Source: Coprinopsis marcescibilis (Eukaryota > Basidiomycota > Agaricomycetes > Agaricales > Psathyrellaceae). From it: a DNA stretch of 32,255 nt. Every line of letters starts with the position of its first letter. Position 1 is the stretch's first letter. The position numbers and the translations under genes were made by a program. Of the stretch, positions 1 through 9,391 are shown one piece after another. The notes beneath the pieces are model-generated. The model had not been told where the DNA came from and made no database searches. It saw nothing but the letters and a program-made list of their open reading frames with translations. The stretch covers positions 1 to 32,255 of the forward strand of contig ML210416.1 of NCBI GenBank assembly GCA_004369085.1, written 5' to 3'.

Positions 1-663
1 TGTAGTAAAAATGCCGGGAACCAGCGGTACCCGAAGGCAATGCCATAGTGTCGGCTGGCCGAATAGAACTCCCCCCGTGAATCCCGAAATTGAAGCCGAC
101 TGGTTCTTTGAAACGCAAAGAATCCAGGAGGGGCACTTTCGAATCTCCGGGTGCTGGTAGTTCGTTGCCCATTATGTTATCAACGTCCAGTCTGCTTCTT
201 TTGCCAATAGCGAACCGCGAGGTTAGTCGTGATCTTTCAGCATCAAAATAGCCTTCCTGGTGAAAAGAAAGGCTCACTGGAATTCTTGTTGTTGCCAGAT
301 ACAGAGCAAATGTTTTTAATTCCGGCATGGATGTTCGGAACGATCGTTTGACCCATTTATCATTCCAGCTGCTTCCGACCTCTCCGACCTCGTGCTCAGT
401 CAACCTGCTGCATGCAGGCTGCGGCCAATATTGACCGGTGGTGTTGCAAATGGTTGTTGAAGGGGTTGCTCAAACACAAAGAATCGTGAATTAACCAACG
501 ATTAGAACACACTTACCTCAGGCCCCGATTCAATGGTTGCGACTCCGCCGTTTGCTCCACTCGATGAAGGTCGAAGAAACCTGAACTCTAGAAGTGCTGA
601 GCTGTTCAGAGGGCTCCATTTGAACTGGCGATGCGAAACTTGAGTGGACTCTGGTCTACTCAT
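1..663 (-). CDS. Unknown protein, 5' part only (runs off the left edge)
   Basis: Read by eye on the minus strand. Exon 1 is 663..517, exactly 49 codons from the ATG at 663 (MSRPESTQ...), ending at a GTAAGT donor (516..511). An in-phase acceptor, GGCCGCAG, lets exon 2 begin at 418. From there the frame stays open to base 1, so at least about 188 residues are present and the 3' end is missing. The 98-nt intron is longer than its neighbours' introns; an in-frame acceptor at 395 is the alternative. The protein has no signal peptide or membrane segment that I can see and I do not recognise the family. It contains a stretch around ALYLATTRIPVSLSF that resembles the beta-strand pattern of LRR/F-box-like proteins, but that is weak. 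It lies 247 bp downstream of the galectin gene on the same strand. Confidence 0.5.
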
Positions 664-909
664 TAGTTATGGAAACGCGTCGCGCGAGCTTCGAAGAATG
701 AACATTTTAACGTTAACGCTTGAGTTGGAACACGAGGGCAGGGCAGATCAGAAGTACAGATTGTGACAGATTAGATTAGATTCCGACAATTTGGCATTGA
801 TCCCGAGTTTCACGGAACGCTGCAGATTCGAGACCAACTTGGTAAAGAAATATATTAAGTGCAACGAAAGGTAGAGTAAAAGTCCACTCGCTGAGAGCTC
901 TAGATGATA

Positions 910-1482
910 CTACAAGCGTGCTCTAATCATATCTGGCCGTGATTCCTCCACCTTCCTCGAGACCGGCTTTGGCCCCTGCAAAGGAGCCGCGTCGTGCATG
1001 AGCTCACGCATCGAGTCGTATGTGCTGACGCGAAGATTATCACCAAAGACCCGATGCGCCTGAGAGTGATAATCCTGATCGCCATTGTACCTGACCGCCA
1101 CAATGTTCTCGTGGAAGATCCCCTTCTTATAATAGAACGCCGCCGGATTGTAGTCGAAGAACACTTGGTACTTGTCTCCGTGGTCAAGGACCATGATGGT
1201 TGTCACAGGCTTGTTCTGTTGAAATCCTGCATCATAAAAATCGATGGTTTCTCTGCGGACCCACGAGGCGTTGAAGTACCTGTGGTCAAAGCGGATGGTG
1301 TTTTCGTGTGGGCGGAGTGCGATGTGTAAGAGGACGTTCCCGCTGTGGCTAAGGAATTCGATCACTGAAGGGCCTGCGGCAACGGTGTGGTTGAAGGTCT
1401 CGGACTGGACAACGACGATACTCTGAGGGAGAAGTTCCCTGTGGAGTTTGACCGTCTGGTGGTTCTGTAGGATATAAGACAT
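910..1482 (-). CDS. Fungal galectin-fold lectin with a non-canonical sugar site
   Basis: Uninterrupted 190-residue ORF. The order of strands matches mushroom galectins of the Coprinopsis CGL type along most of its length: an N-terminal strand, a FLSHSGNVLLHIALRP segment, a W-containing loop, and a VLDHGDKYQVFFDY strand. Family knowledge: galectins are small beta-sandwich proteins without a signal peptide, exported unconventionally, that bind beta-galactosides; some fungal members act in defence. Of the usual ligand residues, His53, Arg57 and Trp74 are present. The position normally Asn is Asp66, and the Glu and Arg that follow the Trp by three and five residues are Arg77 and Thr79. The binding specificity is therefore probably changed or lost. 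About 40 extra C-terminal residues (PKPVSRKVEES and on) exceed the usual length of about 150. The start agrees with the family N-terminus. TATAAG-like sequences lie about 80-120 bp upstream. Function beyond the fold is inference. Confidence 0.82.
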   Translation of the reverse strand: MSYILQNHQTVKLHRELLPQSIVVVQSETFNHTVAAGPSVIEFLSHSGNVLLHIALRPHENTIRFDHRYFNASWVRRETIDFYDAGFQQNKPVTTIMVLDHGDKYQVFFDYNPAAFYYKKGIFHENIVAVRYNGDQDYHSQAHRVFGDNLRVSTYDSMRELMHDAAPLQGPKPVSRKVEESRPDMIRARL

Positions 1483-3206
1483 GGAACTGTTGCAGCCAAG
1501 GTCAATGACGTAGCCATTTGATGCAGCGGGACAACGAACCTGGCGTCGTCAGGGTAAGGATACTTATAACACTTGAATAGATCGTCAGCCAGCACTTATA
1601 ATAAGGTGTAAACCATTGGCACTCCCACGATCCTTGACAACCTCGGCCTTTGGCATTTCAATGTGGACCTCAATGGGTCTCTTGAGTGTCTAGAAGTATG
1701 GCAGATCTGCGGGGACAGGAGAGGAGACCGACCCACTGAATGTGTATACGACTCGGAGTTGATTCAGTTGATGATCTACCCCAGTCTAGCTAAAAACGGG
1801 GCATACCGTCCGTATCCCGACTTCGTTGAGGCGCGATGAAGCATGTAAAGAATGTTGGCCGAGCCGCTTGTTGAAGGAGACATACATGCTGTTCAACCTC
1901 TAGATACTATCGGTCTCGATAACAGATACTCGCTGCCAACCGTGAAGTATAATCGATTGGCCGAGAACAGGGTATGAACGAAGTCGGGCGCCTAACAACC
2001 GAGCAGACTAATTACAAAGACACGCGAGTCGTCCGATCGAAAAGGGCGATGCAAGACGCGTTCCGTCCCCTATCAACTTCCCGGTGAAGGATGGTTCCCC
2101 AGGATGTCACGGATAGAAATAAAGCCGGACGAATCAGGGTCAAGCAATTACAAAGGACGGGGCTTCATGTTAACAAACCGACGGGGACACTGAGGGTGGT
2201 ACACATCTGTTCATGCATAGTAATAATAGACAGAAGAAGACAAGCATGGAACACCCACCTACTAGGCCGGGGTGCTGGACAAGATCTGGGCGGGGAAGGA
2301 TAAAGCTTTGCTTACAGATTGAGTGACGGTCCAAGAGAAGAACGCAAGCATCTGAAGGAAGCCGTTCCAAGTTATCTTGGTTGATTCTTTCCCAGACGAA
2401 TCTGGAATTTCTAGTGTTCAAAAGCCAGAGGTATCTAGGTATGCATAATCTCCATCCTGCCGACGATCATAGCTAGTTGTATGGAATTGATCCTCGTCCA
2501 AATTTTGTGAACCAAGGAGATATCGACGGGAGTTCACCGCTGCATATCAACAAGACCCCGTCAGTGAAGACGAGGACGATACTCTGTTTTCAGGATACTT
2601 TTTGAAAGCCCTTTCATCGAACAGAGAAACGCCAGCGAGAACGAATTGGGTAGGCTCACGGTTTACCGGCCAAGTACACCATGATCACGCCCTAAGACGT
2701 TTGCTAGCGCATGCTTTGCCTCAAGAAGCGGACTCCCAAACTTGAAGTATTTGATCTACCCCCGCTGACCACTGGTGGAGAAGGAAAGGGTGTGGTGATT
2801 GTGTGGTGAGGGAAAGCGGTGTTGAGCTGGAGCCTGAAAGGGTCCCCGACAGAGTCAGTTGGGCACGAGCATTGTCCCCATTGTGCCGTAAATGTGGGTC
2901 GAGGTGAAGCAGTGGTCAGAAGAAGAGCGATGCCGGCCTCAGGGTCCAGGCTCCCCCAACGACCAAACACAAACAACACAGCATCCATCTTGGCTTATTG
3001 CGGGTCGCATCGTCCTTTCCAAGCTCAAGTATACCCAAATGATTACGATTGAATCGTTGGTGAACGCGAAAAAATAAATTAAGGATCTATGTCACCACAT
3101 TGCCGAGCTATTCCGCAAATCGAGAATGTGCACGCGTCGTAAAAAGGCCATTACGTTGTAGTGTACAGCACCAGACAATCCAGTTCCACCCTCAAACAGA
3201 CGCCTT
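1483..3206. other. Intergenic region between galectin and SEC62
   Basis: This stretch of about 1.7 kb holds no gene I can support. Short ORFs at 2091-2303 (+), 2170-2421 (-) and 2704-2988 (-) have no recognisable motifs and overlap each other on opposite strands. One open segment at 1612-1836 (+) has a protein-like composition and is listed separately. The part near 1550-1610 holds two TATAAG-like elements oriented towards the galectin start and probably contains its promoter. The right end is the 3' flank of SEC62. Confidence 0.5.
1612..1836 (+). other. Open, protein-like segment, possible exon or gene relic
   Basis: Frame 1612 onward is open for about 74 codons and ends at TGA 1834-1836. 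The translation has the composition of a globular protein (for example LGLWHFNVDLNGSLECLEVW and SELIQLMIYPSLAKNGAY). It has no ATG near its beginning and no convincing partner exon. I do not recognise the family. It could be a decayed fragment or chance. Confidence 0.2.
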
Positions 3207-4164
3207 CTACGCATCCTCATCCTCAACCTCCTCGACCATGGCAGACCGACTCCGTCTCTGCGGTTGCGAAGGTGCAGATTCCTCGACAATCTCTTCGATG
3301 TAGGCACCTTCCCCATTCGAAGATCCAGCGGGAGCTTTTGACTTGCCCTTGCCTTTTGACGAGGAGGCCTCCTTCTCCGACTTCTTCTTCTTAGACTTCT
3401 TCTTGGGAAGGTCCCACTCCCAAAGGGGGATAAACGATTCAACCTGGTGCAACATGTCAGCTCCCAAGTACCGGAGAGTATAGAACGAAGAGCACTCACG
3501 AATCCAACGTCGGCAAATAGTTGAGGGAAAACCCAGATACCTGGACTGGCGACAACGACAGTGATGATGTAGAAGATCAACCGCAGAACGGCGATGACGA
3601 AGAACAGCCCGATTAGACCCAGCATGCCCATACTCAGGTAGTACACGCCCAATCTCATGATTGGGGGCCACAGCGGGAACATGACACCAGCGAGCATGAT
3701 GACCACCATCAATACACCGCCAGCGTACGTCGTCCATTGCGAGCCTTCGTAGAACCACGCGTAGTATTCCGGGGGCGCGAACATCTGTTCTTGGTTGATT
3801 TGGAGGATTCGGGGTGTGGTCGAGGATTTGCCAGTGGAGGGACCGCGCTGCACGCGCAAGAAGAATGCAAAGGCGTTTACTGCTTGCAGCAGCTTGGTGG
3901 CCTCTTCTTCGGTTGTGATTTTTGGGACGCCCTTGACTTTAGCGAAAGCTGGCGAGAGGAGGGCTTTGACAGCGTTTTTGCCTGATGAGTGGTGTCAAAA
4001 TCAGACAAGGTAGGTCGAGATTAGGGTGTGATATACGTACCCTTGAAGTAATCTATACGCTTGCCACCAAGGGCTCCTGCGCGTGTTTTGAGACTTGCGC
4101 CTGATCCCCGCAGGAATTCAGCGACCTGTTTGACCTCAGGCGGGGCTTTGAGTTGCTGTTCCAT
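3207..4164 (-). CDS. SEC62: Translocation protein Sec62
   Basis: Three exons: 4164..4041, 3981..3500 and 3443..3207, giving 280 residues in perfect phase; both introns are GT-AG (59 and 56 nt). Sec62 is an ER membrane subunit of the Sec62/Sec63 complex, which works with the Sec61 channel in post-translational protein import. The cytosolic N-terminal domain (residues 1-110) carries the family's RIDYFKGKNAVKAL-type segment. It is followed by PPEYYAWFYEGS and two membrane segments at about 127-146 and 152-185, with the short FPLWPP link between them. The C-terminal tail is cytosolic, with a lysine-rich run (KKKSKKKK, about 217-224) and an acidic end (EEVEDEDA). Tail and length are normal for fungal Sec62. 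The start codon gives the expected MEQQ...PPEVKQVAEFLR beginning. A housekeeping gene, unrelated to the accessory genes to the right. Confidence 0.93.
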
Positions 4165-5343
4165 GGCGTGGATATTAAAGGAAGGTTTCTGGATAGATAA
4201 AGAGCTGTAGTCTGTCGGGACTGGTCGATGGGTCGCTAAGTGCGAGAGAAATAAGTGTCGCCAATAACTACGATTTCAGCAAGAATCGGCGCTTCCTTTT
4301 AGTAATTAGACAATAAACACAATGGATAGCAATGCTCACAATAGTTATCCTCGCAGTACGAGGATATAAGTGTAGGGAACGAAGAGGAGAAAAGAAACCC
4401 CAACTACTGGAGGGACCGAGCAGTGGGTACGTGGAGGACGAAGGCAGAGGAACAAATGAGCTGGCGGATAATGGTCCTGCTGTCCAGACACGTCACAGCC
4501 GTTATGGTCTTGGCGCGTGGAGATCGAGCCTTATTGGGTCAGGTGCATAGCCACTGATGCCATCCGATGGAGAGTTCGACTCCGGGAGATGGCAGTGGCC
4601 CAGGAAACGTAACGACAGGAACAGAGACTCTCATAAGCTTGCAAAAGGGGTGAATGTGGCTCTCAGCCTATCTCTGAGTGAGATGGTTAAATATAGCCTT
4701 TTATAGATGCTGACAGCCGAAAGATTGACGATTTCGTTTGAGGAACCCCAACACACCAGCGAACTTGAAGTAAATAAAGACTCAGAGTGAGCGATTCGCA
4801 CCTCGATCGGCACATGTTCAGCAGCTACGATGCTCTCCGTAGACTGGAGTACCATAGTGATTGATAGATTAACCGTGCGGTAACAAACAAACAGAATTTA
4901 GAAAGGTCGGTAGAGTTTCGGCACTTGAATCAATTTGTCGCAATTGGCCATTAGCACAAAGTCGACAAAGAGATTTTATGTTCCGCCAGTATCCTTTGAT
5001 GGTCCTAAACCTCGTGTTTGGCGTGCGTTGGCAACAGACCATGCGGCAGATTGTGTCTTCTTCAAGTGTGGCTTTGGGAATCAGGATTCGGCGCCTATTG
5101 ACCCACCATCAAATACTATGATCGTCTCGACGACTCTTTCCACAACCAAGAGCTTTCACTTCCTGCTTTTTTGAGTGTCTACTTCTGATTTAGGCTGTGC
5201 TCCTCCGGAGGACGCCGTATACTGTGCTCGCCAATTCCAAACTTATCATTGTCATTGGCATCCGCGCTTGGTCGACGAGTGGCCATCAATATACTGTGGC
5301 TAGACCTGGAAATCAGCGCAGATCACTGCAAGACCTGGTGGCC
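4165..5343. other. Divergent intergenic region between SEC62 and the 5492 gene
   Basis: Upstream region of two divergently transcribed genes. No coding region is convincing here. A 74-residue minus ORF at 4631-4855 and a plus ORF at 4935-5174 have no recognisable content. It holds a TATAAAA element facing left at about 4699-4705, in the same 12-base context (CTATAAAAGGCT) as the right-facing TATA box at 5343-5354, and a hairpin at 4550-4599. Confidence 0.5.
4550..4599. repeat. Two-tier inverted repeat (hairpin)
   Basis: Bases 4550-4564 pair with 4588-4599: two blocks of six base pairs (GCCACT and GCCATC) separated by a three-base bulge. Inside, GGAG (4569-4572) and CTCC (4580-4583) form a second hairpin around AGTTCGA. 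The inner loop resembles a tRNA T-loop, but no anticodon or D arm is present, so this is not a tRNA. Function unknown. Confidence 0.45.
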
Positions 5344-5350
5344 TATAAAA
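5344..5350 (+). promoter_or_regulatory. TATA box of the 5492 gene
   Basis: TATAAAA inside CTATAAAAGGCT, about 75-80 bp upstream of the 5'-UTR intron (GTATGT at 5425, AG at 5479-5480) and 148 bp upstream of the ATG. The spacing fits a transcription start near 5375-5385. Confidence 0.65.
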
Positions 5351-5491
5351 GGCTGGCATCTTTCGCTTGAATTTATAGCCAACTATCATATCTCCTTACT
5401 TCCCTTCCACCACAACACACAAAGGTATGTCCCTCCTCTGGCTGTCGTTCAAATCTGACACTCATTCTTGATATCAATAGCGTTCTCAACA

Positions 5492-6064
5492 ATGACACTA
5501 CCCACTTCCGACGATGCGAATCGTGGCCGAAGATCGTCCACAGCGAGCTCTACCTGCTCAAGACGTCGAAGTCAATCCCCTACACCCTCGACCTCTGGCA
5601 AACGCTCCCATAAGCTTCACAACGCCTTTCTACTTTTTTTCAATCCCCGCGCGGCCGCAGCCGCCGAGCTACAGTCCAAGCCCGAAGCAAATGCGATCCT
5701 CAAGGGAGACGTCGACCTCTACTACGACGTCTTCTACAAGCACCCTTACGTCACAGTCCGAAAAGCAGCCCTCAGGTGCTGGAGGGACCTTTATGAATCA
5801 ATGGTCAAGTCACCACTTGAAAAGGAGAAGGAGCGCTTCGAAGCTTTTTGCGACGCTTGCTTGCGGGGAGACCTGGATGCCATGTCGAAATATGCTAGCT
5901 CGCCAGTACGGCAAACTCAGACTGCCGCAGCGGAGGGACAAGATAGCACTATCACTGTCGCTGGCGACCCTTACCCCGACACATCCCGATCTTCTTCAGT
6001 CACGTTGGACGAGCTCGCAGAACTCGGCTTCAATCCGGCGAGACTCAAAACTTATTCGCAATGA
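5492..6064 (+). CDS. Unknown 190-residue protein with a 5'-UTR intron
   Basis: Single coding exon of 190 residues from ATG 5492 (MTLPTSDDANRG). This start is preferred to an upstream in-frame ATG at 5468, which lies inside an intron (5425..5480, GTATGT...CTGAC...AATAG, 56 nt) that falls wholly in the 5' UTR. The N-terminal 45 residues are Ser/Arg/Pro-rich and probably disordered. The middle (about 55-130) is a charged helical region with aromatic residues (DVDLYYDVFYKHPYVTVRK, CWRDLYESMVKS, FEAFCDACLRGDLDAM). The C-terminus is again Ser/Thr-rich. There is no signal peptide or membrane segment. I do not recognise the family; its helical core could be a small protein-binding domain. A TATA box at 5344 and AATAAA at 6245-6250 support a real transcription unit. 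Confidence 0.72.
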   Translation: MTLPTSDDANRGRRSSTASSTCSRRRSQSPTPSTSGKRSHKLHNAFLLFFNPRAAAAAELQSKPEANAILKGDVDLYYDVFYKHPYVTVRKAALRCWRDLYESMVKSPLEKEKERFEAFCDACLRGDLDAMSKYASSPVRQTQTAAAEGQDSTITVAGDPYPDTSRSSSVTLDELAELGFNPARLKTYSQ

Positions 6065-6764
6065 ACCGCCAGGATTGAATTCTCACTAATCTATTTCCCT
6101 TTAGCCTCGCAATAATGTACTCACTAACACTAACATCACTACTACTCATCACTGTTGGAATGTATTTCTACTCCCCATGTATTTTTACCCTTTTTGTACT
6201 TTTAGTTTACGTGTCAGAGTACAATTTCCCCTCTCAAAGTTTGCAATAAATGGCCATATAAATTCGATCTCTAGAGCCAGTCGATTTGAGAGCTATGGTC
6301 CTAGAAGAGCAGTATCCCACCGTAATGCAGTAGACGTGATCTGAGAGCGATTGTCAATGGGAAAAGTTGGAACTTGCGACGCGTCTGGTCGCGTTTGTGA
6401 TGGCATCATTGCGAAAGGGGTCCGTGCGCTGCAACTTGAGTAGGAACATTTACGCGAGAACCACTCAAAATGAGAGCTTCAGTAGAATAGATACCCTGGA
6501 ACAGATACCTGGTTGGAGAATACCGAGTGCGTATGCTCTGCCTCGCAGTGACACGTCGTTGTTCCAAATGCTGGTCCTTCGCTGTCATAATTTTCATAGG
6601 CTTACTTGCAAACGAATCACGATTCTCATGCAATTTCTGCGTCCTCCCACAGCCTACTTGCTTCCCGGACATACCCTGCAAGTGCGATAAAGATTACTGA
6701 TTCAAGGTTCGTAGTACAAGGCACGAGAGGAAGATCTGCTGAAATACTGGTGAAAACCAACCCA
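6065..6764. other. Convergent 3' flanks of the 5492 gene and the TPR gene
   Basis: The stretch contains a poly(A)-type AATAAA at 6245-6250 for the plus-strand gene. Two ORFs on opposite strands (6367-6690 + and 6406-6681 -) mirror each other and have no recognisable content. I see no supportable gene. Confidence 0.5.
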
Positions 6765-8611
6765 TCACGCCAACCCAACCTCCCGAACACCCTTGATCCT
6801 CTGAATCGCCTTTTCAGAGTTCTCAATCCCTTCACCTAACCCGATATTCTTGCTCTGATCTAACGACTGCAGGAACAGATCCTTCGCTTCATCCTTCTCG
6901 CCATTCATCTATCAAACCGGCAGTCAACACACCATATCTAGACGGAAAAAATGGAAAAACGACCGCAACGCACCTCTTTCAAAACAGCCAGATTGAACAA
7001 CATCGAGGCAAACGCAATTTCACACGTAGGATGGGTGATGAAAGTGGAATTACGCGCCCTCTTTGCAACTTCCAGACCTTTCCTAGCCCAACTTTCAGCC
7101 TGAACAAGGGTCTCTGGATTGTAACTGGCTTCCTGCTTGCTCGAGAAGACCGAGCTGAAACTGGAGCTGTCATCGGGTGTCTGGGAACCAGAGTCGAAGA
7201 GCGACGTGGACGGTGCATTAGACGGAGCTGAAGCAGCTGAACGAAGAATCAGCTCAGAGATGCTGCCCATGAGCTGCGCAGCCCGACATTGGTCGTCTGT
7301 GGAGCTGCGCTGAGGCGGAGGAGGAATCAGGATGGAGACGGCCTGCAGGTACAGAGGCATGGCGTAACTGGCATGTAGTTATCAGTGCATACTCTTGTCA
7401 GACACGAGAATGTGAGACACTCACTCGATTCTACCAGTCCTGCTGTAAAAGGTTCCCAACGCCTCGAAGGGAGCAGCCAAGTCATGTTTCAAGGCCCAAG
7501 TAGGTAACCTCAAATCTTCAAGGATGCCAACGGTTTCGACAACTTTGCCCTTCTCGTTTGCATTGCTCTGGTCGCTGGGATTACCCTGGACTATAACCTC
7601 GGCAGCGATCGGATGGGCCATAACGTCCTTCAACACAGTTTCGACGCTGTAAACCAACCACTTCTCTTCCTCCTCCTTCGGCTTTCCCATCTTTGCAGCA
7701 AGCTCACCGAGCTTATACGAGATCGCTACAGCACGCATGCGTTCGAGAGGCGAAAGACCTTCACGAAGAGGATAAGTGGGGTGCGAATCGGCATCGAGGC
7801 TGGGCTTGTCGTGCGACTTGCTAGAGCTTGGTGGTGAGGATGCTAGCGGGAGCGAGGTGGGTGGGCCACGCTGAAGCTGGGAGAGTGCGGCTTGGTAGGT
7901 AGAATAGGCCTTATCGAGCTTGTGGTCGGCTTCGTAAATTCCAGCGAGGGCGATGGCAATGCCAGTGGTCTTCAGGTACGCGTTTTCGCCAAACTTGCTG
8001 ATAGGTAAGGTCTTGACTTTCTCCCATGCACTGCGAAAACCGTCTTTAACGTCATGCATGGAGGTACTGAGATGAAGCGTATGTGGCTCACCGACCGAGA
8101 TACTGCTCAGCCATCGCACGATCCCCATGGTAGTTTTCATGGAGGCCGTGACGTAGATCGCTCCGGATTTCTTTGGGCCATATAGTCATTGCCCCCCAAA
8201 GCTCACCCCTACATATCATTGAGAGGTGAAAAGAGCCTTAGACTATAAAAATGTTACTCACAGTCCATAGGCAAGCAGTCCCAGCCCGGCGACCAACAAA
8301 CCAGTCAACCAAGGTGCGACGTTGTTTGACTTGGATACCGGTTCAGTGAATATGACCTCTTCCTCGACGTGAAATGTATTGTCCGGCCCAGAGGTCGACG
8401 ACGAGGAGGGATCTGCACCGGGGCTGGACGTCGAAGACTGCGATGCATCTTTCGGTTGTCTGGTATTGGACTGAGTGTCATGTTGGTCTGCGAGACCCCG
8501 GGTCGCACCCAATCTCCCAACGCTGCCAGCCCTCAAGAGCCCGAAATTGGTCCTGACTGCACTGGCACGCCCAACACGTAGGGCAGTTTGTCGAAGGAGA
8601 GTTGTGTTCAT
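6765..8611 (-). CDS. Mitochondrial inner-membrane TPR protein (Mgr3/TTC19-like)
   Basis: Five exons that join in phase: 8611..8262, 8208..8092, 8030..7425, 7367..6974 and 6908..6765. Together they encode 536 residues; the introns are 53-65 nt. Residues 1-40 form an Arg/Ala/Leu-rich presequence (MNTTLLRQTALRVGRASAVR), typical of mitochondrial import. A Ser/Pro-rich linker follows, then one membrane segment at about 97-117 (WLTGLLVAGLGLLAYG). The rest is helical with TPR-like repeats, for example around 173-205, 346-375 and 478-512. This layout fits fungal Mgr3, an adaptor of the inner-membrane i-AAA protease, or the TTC19 group; I cannot separate the two by eye. Exon 2 (WPKEIRSDLRHGLHENYHGD) is short and easily missed: it links what would otherwise look like two genes. 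A perfect CRE-type palindrome lies about 145 bp upstream of the start. Confidence 0.8.
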
Positions 8612-9391
8612 GATGTCGTGGTTCTAGAGAGAGAAATGACGGTATGTTGGAGCTTCATAGGCAGCCCTTTTGAGTTGGAAGAGCGAGACATTATCAGAGA
8701 CGCGATCGCAGACAGGACTTCCCTTGACTTGCCGCTGTAATCCCGGCCCGGACGTGACGTCACATAGCAAAATTGTCTCCTTCACTGGCCATCCTACCAC
8801 CATTCAATTCGATTCTCTGTGGACCTCAGTACAAACCAGCGTACTACGTTGTCACGATATTAGGAGTCTCTGTGCTGCTCATCATGCCATCTTCGAAACC
8901 GAGGGTAGCTCTCTCTCTGGCTGGAGTGACTGATCGTCCAGCCTTGCGGGTTCTTTCTCAAATAACTTTCTTGTGCGTTGTCTATTCTTCCAGTGCCTAA
9001 CACAGTACCTACTAGGTTAGATCACAGCAGTCAGCAGCTAACAACATAGCTCGGGCAATTCTGAGCAGTGCCGAAGGTGTTCTCGCTCATCATCTCATCT
9101 GCATAGTAAGCGAGTTGGTGGGCGCTCGTATGTAATCACAATACACCGATGGGACGGGGGATGTGGTGCGCAATTCAAATCATGATTCAATCACCCAGCT
9201 CACTATTCGTGTATCATCAAGCATTTTTAAAACCACTGCCAGTCAGCGAGCCCGGTCAGGTACGATTCCCTAATGCCCGACTTGAATTTTCAGACGAAAC
9301 CTCAGTCCTTCCACCAGACATAAAGAGAGTTCCTCGCACATCTTCGACCAGCACAAACTTTCTCTCTACCTGTGTTTCTAGTACCGACGCG
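8612..9391. other. Divergent upstream region of the TPR gene and hydrolase 1
   Basis: No supportable coding region. An ORF (8670-8933, +) runs through the TPR promoter and is probably chance. The stretch carries the TGACGTCA palindrome at 8755. An open frame from 9149 joins the hydrolase ORF, but the signal-peptide start at 9392 is preferred. Confidence 0.5.
8755..8762. promoter_or_regulatory. CRE/ATF-type palindrome TGACGTCA
   Basis: Perfect 8-base palindrome in the context GTGACGTCAC, between two divergent genes (TPR gene start 8611, hydrolase start 9392). Fungal bZIP factors of the ATF/CREB class bind this sequence. Use by either gene is inferred. Confidence 0.4.

Noticed and set aside
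927..1426. ORFs on both strands overlapping the galectin (927-1187 -, 994-1329 +, 1244-1426 +)
   Set aside because: Shadows of the galectin gene in other frames, with no motif of their own.
2704..2988. 94-residue minus ORF (MDAVLFVFGRWGSLDPEAG)
   Set aside because: No recognisable motif, no promoter or splice context, and competing ORFs on the other strand.
4551..4599. Possible tRNA, because of GTTCGACTCC
   Set aside because: The T-loop-like sequence is not flanked by a paired 5-bp T-stem, and no anticodon or D arm is present.
7421..8140. ORF beginning MKTTMGIVRW as an independent gene start
   Set aside because: The true frame of the upstream exon (LHENYHGDRAMAEQYLGR) differs; the ORF runs through an intron at 8091-8031.
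9149..9391. N-terminal extension of hydrolase 1 (MGRGMWCAIQ)
   Set aside because: It precedes a good signal peptide and is absent from the paralogue, whose start aligns with 9392.
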